DNA of 52,140 nt from Prochlorococcus sp. HOT208_60m_808G21. Lineage in GTDB: Bacteria > Cyanobacteriota > Cyanobacteriia > PCC-6307 > Cyanobiaceae. The stretch is taken from NCBI GenBank assembly GCA_002026015.1, contig MWOY01000103.1:1-52140 (forward strand). The letters run 5' to 3'. Positions 45,680-52,140 of this stretch are shown here, one piece after another (within the stretch, counting starts at the first letter, position 1; every line of letters starts with the position of its first letter). The position numbers and the translations under genes were made by a program. Below the pieces are notes generated by a model, which was not told the DNA's origin, ran no database searches, and was given only the letters and a program-made list of their open reading frames with translations.

Positions 45680-46479
45680 ATTGGATCGAATTTAGGTTTA
45701 AGCTTTAAATCATTAACTTGATTAACTTGTCTGCAAGATAAGCTATTAATTGCAACTATTATGTCATCATTTTGAAATTTTGGAGTAATTAATTCTTCTT
45801 TTACAATTTTTAATTTTAAAGCTTCTGAAACCATAATCCCCTCTAAACAGCCGCTCTCTTTTCTAGGAGTTATCCATTGATTATTTCTTTTAATTAGAAG
45901 ATTAAATGTACTTCCACAACAAAGTTCACCTGACGTATTCAGAAGGATAGAATCATCAAATGATTTTTCATTAGCTTCTGTTATAACTTGTATTGCCTGA
46001 TTATATGAAAATGTTTTGCATTTACTTATAAGACTGAATTCATTTATTTTTTCCGTTTGACTAATGCAAACGCTTATTGGATTAAAATTTGGTTTGATTA
46101 TATAGAACTCAAGCCATAAATTATCCAAATCTTTTGTCTTTGAAGTGCTATCAATTGTTAGTGTTCGACCTTCATTAGTTCCTCGACTATAGTTTATTCT
46201 TACTGAAGCAAATTGATCATTTTTAAGCGATAACTTTTTAATTCCATCGTGAATAAGTTGTATCAAAGCTAATTTATTTATTTTGAGATTAATATTTAAA
46301 ATCTTGCTACTTTTTTCTAATCTTTTCAGATGTTCATCAAAAAGAATAGGTTTGTTTTCTTTTATCAAAATGGTTTCAAATATACCATCAGCAAATTTTA
46401 ATCCCCTATTATTAGCAGCAATAAATATTCTATCAATATCCAACCATTGATCCTTGTGCCAGCCTAATGTTTCAATCAT
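45652..46479 (-). CDS. pabC: Class IV aminotransferase, probable 4-amino-4-deoxychorismate lyase
   Basis: PabC releases pyruvate from aminodeoxychorismate to give p-aminobenzoate for folate. The fold-type IV pattern is present: NNRGLKFADGIFETILIKEN near residue 28, SVRINYSRGTNEGRT, KTFSYNQAIQVITEA with the likely PLP lysine just before, and DSILLNTSGELCCGSTFNLL, SGCLEGIMV. The start overlaps the pabB stop by 4 bases (ATGA), which supports the PabC reading over a branched-chain aminotransferase. Length of 275 fits. Confidence 0.85.
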   Translation of the reverse strand: MIETLGWHKDQWLDIDRIFIAANNRGLKFADGIFETILIKENKPILFDEHLKRLEKSSKILNINLKINKLALIQLIHDGIKKLSLKNDQFASVRINYSRGTNEGRTLTIDSTSKTKDLDNLWLEFYIIKPNFNPISVCISQTEKINEFSLISKCKTFSYNQAIQVITEANEKSFDDSILLNTSGELCCGSTFNLLIKRNNQWITPRKESGCLEGIMVSEALKLKIVKEELITPKFQNDDIIVAINSLSCRQVNQVNDLKLKPKFDPIYFWDLLYS

Positions 46480-47792
46480 TTTAGTGAATCAATTAACGGT
46501 AAAAGTTTCCACTTTAGTTCATCAGTTTCCTCTTCAGGGTTTGAGTCAATAACTATTCCGCAACCAGCATATATATTTATTTTTTTGTCTTTGATTAAAA
46601 ATGATCTTATAAGTATATTGCTGTCAAACTCACCATTCCAGTCAAGCTTCAAAAATGAGCCACAGTATGGTCCGCGTTCACATTCTTCTAATTCAAAAAG
46701 TCTCTGGCATGATCTTAATTTAGGTGCTCCAGTTATAGACCCCCCAGGCCAACAAGCTTTTAGTAAATCAATCCAGTTCTTGTCTTTTTTTAATTTTCCT
46801 CTGATTACTGAAGTTAGATGATGAACTTTTAAAAAACTTTCAAGTTTTAATATTTCTGGCACCATAATACTTCCTGTTTCGCAAACTTTGCTTAAATCAT
46901 TTCTTATTAGGTCAACAATCATAATATTTTCGGCTCTATCTTTTTCGTTCGTTATTAAATCGATAGCATTAAGTGCGTCTTGATTTAAATCTTTATCTCT
47001 GGATCTAGTTCCTTTGATAGGTCTTGATTCTACAAAATTTTTATTATCTATTTTTATAAATCTCTCTGGCGAGGTAGATAATACAGCCTCTTTATAATTA
47101 TCATTATTTATTATTATTCCTCCAAAGGGAGCTCTTAATTTCCTTCTTATTTTCAAATAAATATCTAGAGGATTATAGTTTTTGGAAGATTTAATTTCGC
47201 ATTTAGTTGTTAGGTTTGCTTGAAATATATCCCCTAGGGAAATTAATTTTTTCAATTTTAAAATATTTTTCTGAAATTTTTCAGACATTTCGTCCAAATT
47301 TATTTTCGAAAAATCAAAATTCAAATTTGTTTCAATAATATTTTCTTCTTTAATATTTTTTATATTGTTGATTATGTTTTTATAATTCATCAGTTCAGAT
47401 GAGTTTGTTCCTTCAATAATTATTTCTTTTTTTATTAGATTACATTTAATGATTGGATCATATGATGCAATCCATAAAGTTGCCATACTAGATTTTCGCC
47501 ATGGGTTTTTTGGTTCTATGTAAACTCCAGCTTCATAACTTAACCATCCGATCCAAAATCCTTTTTCAATATTTTTTAAATTATTAAATGGATTATTAGT
47601 TTTGTCTAAGTTATTGATATCTCTTGATTGGATTATTTTTTTAGGTTTAATTCCTATTATTGACCATTGTCCATTTTCTTTACCATCACTGTCTAGCCAA
47701 GCTAATCCTTTATCTCCGAATTTTTTTGTTAGATCATGCGTAATCAGTGCTGGATCTATCCATTTTTCTAGAATTATTTTTTTTATTTTCAT
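46476..47792 (-). CDS. pabB: Aminodeoxychorismate synthase component I
   Basis: A 438-residue chorismate-binding enzyme. The motif SRPIKGTRSRDKD carries the lysine (PIKGT) that distinguishes PabB from TrpE, where Ala is usual. Other family motifs are GDIFQANLTTKCE, RAENIMIVDLIRNDLSKVCE, PGGSITGAPKLRSCQ and YAGCGIVIDSNPEEETDE. It uses ammonia from a PabA/TrpG glutaminase that is not in the window. It overlaps pabC downstream and queC upstream by 4 bases each. Confidence 0.92.
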   Translation of the reverse strand: MKIKKIILEKWIDPALITHDLTKKFGDKGLAWLDSDGKENGQWSIIGIKPKKIIQSRDINNLDKTNNPFNNLKNIEKGFWIGWLSYEAGVYIEPKNPWRKSSMATLWIASYDPIIKCNLIKKEIIIEGTNSSELMNYKNIINNIKNIKEENIIETNLNFDFSKINLDEMSEKFQKNILKLKKLISLGDIFQANLTTKCEIKSSKNYNPLDIYLKIRRKLRAPFGGIIINNDNYKEAVLSTSPERFIKIDNKNFVESRPIKGTRSRDKDLNQDALNAIDLITNEKDRAENIMIVDLIRNDLSKVCETGSIMVPEILKLESFLKVHHLTSVIRGKLKKDKNWIDLLKACWPGGSITGAPKLRSCQRLFELEECERGPYCGSFLKLDWNGEFDSNILIRSFLIKDKKINIYAGCGIVIDSNPEEETDELKWKLLPLIDSLK

Positions 47793-48463
47793 TTTTTATT
47801 ATTGTTATTAAGCCATTTTTCATAAGCGGTATTTCTAATTCTGCAGCTATCACACTTACCGCATGGTTTTGAATTACCCGAATAACAACTCCATGTTTTA
47901 TCTAAAGGGACATGATTAGCAAAGGCTAATTGAATAATTTCCTCTTTATTTAAATCTAATAGTGGCGTCCAAAGTTTTATTGGATTATTTTCTCTTCCTC
48001 TTTTATTGGCTAAATCTGCTAATTCTTGAAATTTTTTAATGTAGTCAGGTCTGCAATCTGGATAACCAGAATAATCTAGTGCATTAACTCCTAATCCTAT
48101 AAAATCAGCATCTATTGCTTCTGCATAACTTAGTGCAACGGAAATAAATATAGTATTTCTCCCAGGAACATAAGTATTAGGAATTTTATTGGTTTGCAAT
48201 CCTTCTTTCGGAATATTTTTTTTAGTATCAGTTAATGACGAGCCTCCCCATAGAGATAAGTCAAGCTTAATGATTTTAAATTCTTCGATATCAAAGTGTT
48301 TTGCAATTATTGATGCAGAATTTAATTCTTTTTTATGACGCTGACCGTAGTCAAATGAGAGGCCAAAAATTTTAGCTTCGGATTTTTTTGCGATACCAGT
48401 AACTGTAGAAGAATCTAAACCTCCAGATAATAAAACTACTATTGATTTATTTTTAAGAGTCAT
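47789..48463 (-). CDS. queC: 7-cyano-7-deazaguanine synthase
   Basis: QueC uses ATP and ammonia to turn 7-carboxy-7-deazaguanine (the QueE product) into preQ0 for queuosine. It has the PP-loop VVLLSGGLDSSTVTGIAKK at the N-terminus, FDYGQRHKKE, TYVPGRNTIFISVALSYAEA and the C-terminal zinc site CYSGNSKPCGKCDSCRIR. The length of 224 is normal. It follows queE by 6 bases and overlaps pabB by 4, so this is one unit queE, queC, pabB, pabC. Confidence 0.96.
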   Translation of the reverse strand: MTLKNKSIVVLLSGGLDSSTVTGIAKKSEAKIFGLSFDYGQRHKKELNSASIIAKHFDIEEFKIIKLDLSLWGGSSLTDTKKNIPKEGLQTNKIPNTYVPGRNTIFISVALSYAEAIDADFIGLGVNALDYSGYPDCRPDYIKKFQELADLANKRGRENNPIKLWTPLLDLNKEEIIQLAFANHVPLDKTWSCYSGNSKPCGKCDSCRIRNTAYEKWLNNNNKK

Positions 48464-48469
48464 ATGATT

Positions 48470-49147
48470 TCAATTAATTTTTAAGTATTTGTGAGTTTGA
48501 AGGCTCAATTTCCAATCGGGATTATTTTTTACAAAATCAATAGCAAGAGAAAAACCATTCGCATTGTTCCATGCTGGCTGTAAATAAAAAATTTTATCTT
48601 CTTTTTTTAAGCCATCTTCGCTTCTAGAGAGTTGATATTGCCTTAAAGTTTCTTTTTTTATTTGAATAGCAAATTTAATATCTTCTATTTCATTTATGAT
48701 TATTTTGATTTCATTACAGTTTTTTAAAAAATAATTTTTTGGAGGTGAGTGTCTTTTAGGAGATAAAGTAATCCAGTCATAGCTGCCTGATATCGAATTA
48801 ACTCCACTTGTCTCAATATGAATCTTCATTGGCTTTTGTTCCTCTCCCATCGTCATTTTTTTTATAGCTTTGCAAAAATTATCTAAGTTATGTTGTAAAG
48901 GTTCTCCACCTGTAATAACGCAAAAAGATGCTCCTTTTTCTCTGGCAATTTTTATGCGATCTATTATTTTTTCAATTGATATAGAAGGATGTTTTTTCTC
49001 GTCCCATGAATTCTTGGTATCGCACCATGAACATCCAACTTTACATCCCGCTAATCTCACAAAAAAAGCACTTTTTCCAGCGTGATAACCTTCACCTTGT
49101 AATGAATGAAATTGTTCGACTAAGGGTAAAAAATTTGTCATTTTCAT
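48470..49147 (-). CDS. queE: 7-carboxy-7-deazaguanine synthase
   Basis: QueE is a radical-SAM enzyme that contracts 6-carboxytetrahydropterin to 7-carboxy-7-deazaguanine. The motifs are FHSLQGEGYHAGKSAFFVRL and the cluster motif CKVGCSWCDTK (C-x3-C-x2-C) near residue 35, then FCVITGGEPLQHNLDNF. The length of 225 is typical. An ATG two codons inside (49141) is an equally possible start. It lies 18 bases after the pyrG stop on the same strand. Confidence 0.95.
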   Translation of the reverse strand: MKMTNFLPLVEQFHSLQGEGYHAGKSAFFVRLAGCKVGCSWCDTKNSWDEKKHPSISIEKIIDRIKIAREKGASFCVITGGEPLQHNLDNFCKAIKKMTMGEEQKPMKIHIETSGVNSISGSYDWITLSPKRHSPPKNYFLKNCNEIKIIINEIEDIKFAIQIKKETLRQYQLSRSEDGLKKEDKIFYLQPAWNNANGFSLAIDFVKNNPDWKLSLQTHKYLKIN

Positions 49148-49165
49148 TCAAAAAAATAAAGAATA

Positions 49166-50776
49166 TTAATTTGATTGAGTTAACTTATCTTGAGAGGCTT
49201 TTATTAAACCTTTAAATAAAGGATGAGGTTTCCCAGGTCGTGATAAAAACTCAGGATGATATTGACATGCTAAGAAGTAAGGATGATTTTCTAACTCAAT
49301 TAACTCAACTAATCTGCCATCTGGTGATGTACCACTAATTTTGTATCCGGACTCTAAAAAACTTTGTTTGTAGTAATTATTAAATTCGTATCTATGTCGA
49401 TGTCTCTCATAAATAACATCCTCGTTATATAAGTTTTTTCCAGTTGTATTTTTTGTCAATCTACATGGATAAACTCCAAGTCTCATTGTTCCACCTAAAT
49501 CAACTACATCTTCCTGTTCTGGTAATAAATGTATCACTGGATTGGGAGTGTTTGGGTCTAGTTCTGAACTAGATGCATCTGGAAGATTAGCTACATTCCT
49601 GGCCCATTCTATAACTGCACATTGCATACCAAGGCACAAACCTAAAAAGGGAATTTTATTTTCTCTTGCGAATTTAATAGCCGAAATTTTTCCATTGACT
49701 CCTCTATTGCCAAATCCACCGGGTACCACAATTGCATCAACTTTATTTAAGTAAGTTTCTGCTGAATCTTTTTCTATCATTTCAGCACTTACCCAATGTA
49801 AATCCAATAAAGCCTTGTTTTCTATGCATGCATGTCTTAAAGCTTCAACAACGGATAAATATGCATCTCCAAGTTCAATATATTTACCTACTAAAGCAAC
49901 TTTGATTGGGGCTCCAGGATTTCTAAGGTTGTGTATAAGTTGCTCCCAATTTTTCAAATCACATTTTTTATCTTCAAGGTCTAAATACTTCAGGGTTTCT
50001 TTGCATAAACCTTCTTTTTTTAAAGAAAGAGGTACAGAGTAAATACTGTCTGCGTCTAAAGCTTCAATTACAGAGTTGATACTGACACCGCAAAAACCAC
50101 TAAGCTTCTTTTTAAGAGCTTCATTGATAGATTTATCACTTCGGCATACAAGTAAATCTGGCTGAATTCCAATTGATCTTAATTCTTTCACTGAATGTTG
50201 TGTTGGTTTAGTTTTTATTTCGCCAGAGGTTTTGATGTAAGGAAGCAATGTTACGTGTATGTATGCAACATCGTTCCTATCGACATCATTTTTGAATTCT
50301 CTTATTGCCTCTAAAAAAGGTAGAGATTCAATATCACCAACTGTTCCACCAATTTCAGTAATTATAATATCTGCATTACTGTTGGCGGCTACTCTATGAA
50401 TTCTTTCTCTTATTTCTCCCGTTATGTGAGGTATTACTTGCACAGTTCCACCGTTATAACTACCTCTTCTTTCTTTATTGATAACTGCTTGATAGATAGA
50501 TCCCGTAGTCACACTATTTAACCTAGTCATTGCAGTATCAGTAAATCTTTCATAGTGACCTAAATCTAGATCGGTTTCAGCTCCATCTTCGGTTACAAAT
50601 ACTTCTCCATGTTGGAAAGGACTCATTGTTCCTGGATCAACATTTAGATATGGATCTAGTTTTAATATTGAAACACTATATCCTCTAGACTTTAATAATC
50701 TTCCTAAGCTTGCAGCTACAATTCCTTTACCAATGCTAGAAACTACTCCTCCGGTGACAAATACAAATTTTGACAT
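49166..50776 (-). CDS. pyrG: CTP synthase
   Basis: PyrG aminates UTP to CTP with glutamine. The synthase domain has [20 protein letters not shown] at the start, [20 protein letters not shown] and [17 protein letters not shown]. The glutaminase domain has [13 protein letters not shown] and the nucleophile cysteine in FLGLCLGMQ near residue 380, with YHPEF near the end. The length of 536 fits. An in-frame stop lies just upstream, so ATG 50776 is the start. Confidence 0.97.
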   Translation of the reverse strand: MSKFVFVTGGVVSSIGKGIVAASLGRLLKSRGYSVSILKLDPYLNVDPGTMSPFQHGEVFVTEDGAETDLDLGHYERFTDTAMTRLNSVTTGSIYQAVINKERRGSYNGGTVQVIPHITGEIRERIHRVAANSNADIIITEIGGTVGDIESLPFLEAIREFKNDVDRNDVAYIHVTLLPYIKTSGEIKTKPTQHSVKELRSIGIQPDLLVCRSDKSINEALKKKLSGFCGVSINSVIEALDADSIYSVPLSLKKEGLCKETLKYLDLEDKKCDLKNWEQLIHNLRNPGAPIKVALVGKYIELGDAYLSVVEALRHACIENKALLDLHWVSAEMIEKDSAETYLNKVDAIVVPGGFGNRGVNGKISAIKFARENKIPFLGLCLGMQCAVIEWARNVANLPDASSSELDPNTPNPVIHLLPEQEDVVDLGGTMRLGVYPCRLTKNTTGKNLYNEDVIYERHRHRYEFNNYYKQSFLESGYKISGTSPDGRLVELIELENHPYFLACQYHPEFLSRPGKPHPLFKGLIKASQDKLTQSN

Positions 50777-50799
50777 TAAATATTTTTAATTAAGCACAG

Positions 50800-50806
50800 C
50801 CTCCTT
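50800..50806 (-). promoter_or_regulatory. Orphan Shine-Dalgarno-like AAGGAGG in the pyrG leader
   Basis: AAGGAGG on the minus strand lies 23 bases before the pyrG ATG, too far for normal use. Directly after it is GTG CTT AAT TAA, a possible three-codon leader frame with very short spacing. It may be a leftover, a standby site or a leader-peptide start; the sequence cannot decide. Confidence 0.3.
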
Positions 50807-50851
50807 ATATTTTATTTAAACAAAAAACTTTTAGAACATCCATATATATTC

Positions 50852-52140
50852 TTATTCATCAATTGTTATTTCAATATCTAATTCTTTTAATTGTGATTCA
50901 GAGACATTTGAAGGTGCATTTGTGAGAAGACATTTTGCTTGTTGATTTTTTGGAAAAGCAATGGTTTCTCTTATTGAATCTGCACCAATGATCAGCATGG
51001 TAATACGATCCAATCCAAAAGCTATTCCACCATGAGGAGGAGCACCCATTTCTAAGGCTTCTATTAAAAATCCAAATTTTTCATTAATCTCTTTATCAGT
51101 AAGTCCTACCGTTTTTAGAACCTCTCTTTGTAAGTTCGCTTCATGAATACGTAAAGAGCCACCTCCTAATTCCAATCCATTGAGAACTAAGTCATAAGCA
51201 TTTGCTGTAGAGCTCTCAATTTCTTTCTTCAAGTTTTCAGAATCTTTAGATTTTATATTTTTTGGAGAACAAAAAGGATGATGTAAAGCTTCATATCTAT
51301 TTTCATCTTCATTTCTCTCAAACATCGGGAAGTCAGTTACCCATAAGAAATTCCATTTATTTTTATTGATAAGATTTAAGTCTTTTGCGATATATTGTCT
51401 AACCCTATCTAATGACTGATTGACAATTTGTTTATCTCCAGCACCTAGGAGGATTAAATCTCCATCTTTTGCTTCTGTGATTTTTAAAATATCAGCTATA
51501 TGATCTTCACTTAAATTATTTTTAATTGCCCCAATAGTCTCAAGCTCATCTCCTTTGATTCTTATAAAAGCTAAACCACCAGCTCCTGCATCTTGAGCTA
51601 CTTGGAAGATGTCACCTCCTGGTTTAATTCTTACGTTGCTAATACTTGAATTGCCATCTTTGACTGTTATGGATTTTATACAACCTCCAGACTTGATTGC
51701 CTTGGTGAAAATATTAAATCCAATATCACCTAATATTCCTCCTAAATCTTTTAATAACATTTGATATCTAGTATCTGGTCTATCAGTGCCGTAATTATCC
51801 ATTGCGGCCTGCCATGACATTCTTGGAAAAGCATTATTAAGATTAATATTTAACACTTCTTTCCATATTTTTTTTATAAGACTTTCATTAAAAGAAATTA
51901 TTTCTTCTTCACTAATAAAGCTCATTTCAATATCTAATTGAGTAAATTCTGGCTGTCTATCTGCCCTTAAGTCTTCATCACGGAAACATTTTGCGATTTG
52001 ATAATACTTATCTAAGCCCCCTACCATTAAAAGTTGTTTAAATAGTTGTGGGGATTGAGGTAAAGCAAAAAATTCTCCATTTGAAAGACGTGCAGGAACA
52101 AGAAAATCGCGAGCGCCTTCAGGAGTTGACTTTGTAAGTA
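50852..52140 (-). CDS. aspS: Aspartyl-tRNA synthetase, N-terminus cut by the window edge
   Basis: AspRS charges tRNA-Asp. About 430 C-terminal residues are visible. The frame stays open past the ATG at 52027 to the window end ([20 protein letters not shown], then [13 protein letters not shown]), so the true start lies outside. Class II motif 2 is [20 protein letters not shown], and motif 3 is [13 protein letters not shown] near the end. The middle contains the GAD domain of bacterial-type AspRS (FIRIKGDE region). It is 75 bases upstream of pyrG on the same strand. Confidence 0.96.
   Translation of the reverse strand, partial: LTKSTPEGARDFLVPARLSNGEFFALPQSPQLFKQLLMVGGLDKYYQIAKCFRDEDLRADRQPEFTQLDIEMSFISEEEIISFNESLIKKIWKEVLNINLNNAFPRMSWQAAMDNYGTDRPDTRYQMLLKDLGGILGDIGFNIFTKAIKSGGCIKSITVKDGNSSISNVRIKPGGDIFQVAQDAGAGGLAFIRIKGDELETIGAIKNNLSEDHIADILKITEAKDGDLILLGAGDKQIVNQSLDRVRQYIAKDLNLINKNKWNFLWVTDFPMFERNEDENRYEALHHPFCSPKNIKSKDSENLKKEIESSTANAYDLVLNGLELGGGSLRIHEANLQREVLKTVGLTDKEINEKFGFLIEALEMGAPPHGGIAFGLDRITMLIIGADSIRETIAFPKNQQAKCLLTNAPSNVSESQLKELDIEITIDE

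Overview
The window is AT-rich chromosomal DNA from a marine picocyanobacterium, most likely a high-light-adapted Prochlorococcus. The basis is very low GC content, short intergenic gaps, and a gene order around dnaN (dnaN, PRC-barrel protein, purL, purF, topoisomerase A subunit, TPR protein, queG, DUF502, nusB) that I recall as typical of that group. The replication origin probably lies in the 337-base gap between dnaN and thrC (15580-15916). I see no tRNA or rRNA gene, transposase, prophage or CRISPR array.

Layout. 1-3223: a partial PP2C/RsbU-type phosphatase, argH, and an RRM protein with a glycine-rich repeat tail, all on +. 3224-3957: a composite of the C-terminal two thirds of dusA joined to about the first 35 codons of what looks like ftsY. 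4024-9857: nusB and DUF502 on -, then queG, a secreted TPR protein and a type IIA topoisomerase A subunit on +. 9854-15579: purF, purL, the PRC-barrel gene and dnaN on -, running away from the origin. 15917-19456: thrC, a DUF1400 protein and an ABC1 kinase on -. 19525-25773: recN, uvrA and a sucrose-phosphate synthase-like gene on +. 25707-30238: a small conserved protein, mraY, DUF3134, a small membrane protein, argG, rpsF and aroE. 30356-39361: dnaK, a ThiO-like oxidase, purU, a ClC channel, acnB and DAHP synthase. 39354-44833: a phytol/dolichol kinase-like protein, a group 2 sigma factor, ppk and an MFS exporter. 44864-52140: cobA, then pabC, pabB, queC, queE, pyrG and a partial aspS, all on - after cobA.

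Functional themes are core housekeeping: arginine (argG, argH), purines and pyrimidines (purF, purL, purU, pyrG), aromatic amino acids and folate (DAHP synthase, aroE, pabB, pabC), queuosine (queC, queE, queG), siroheme/cobalamin (cobA), DNA replication and repair (dnaN, topoisomerase, recN, uvrA), translation and protein folding (rpsF, aspS, nusB, dnaK), and polyphosphate and osmolyte metabolism (ppk, sps).

I did not find an undescribed biological system. The most notable observation is the ftsY'/'dusA junction near 3850-3858. It splits two normally intact genes and places the PP2C-argH-RRM block in the opposite orientation to that expected. Because ftsY is normally essential, an amplification or assembly chimera is the likelier explanation than a living rearrangement.
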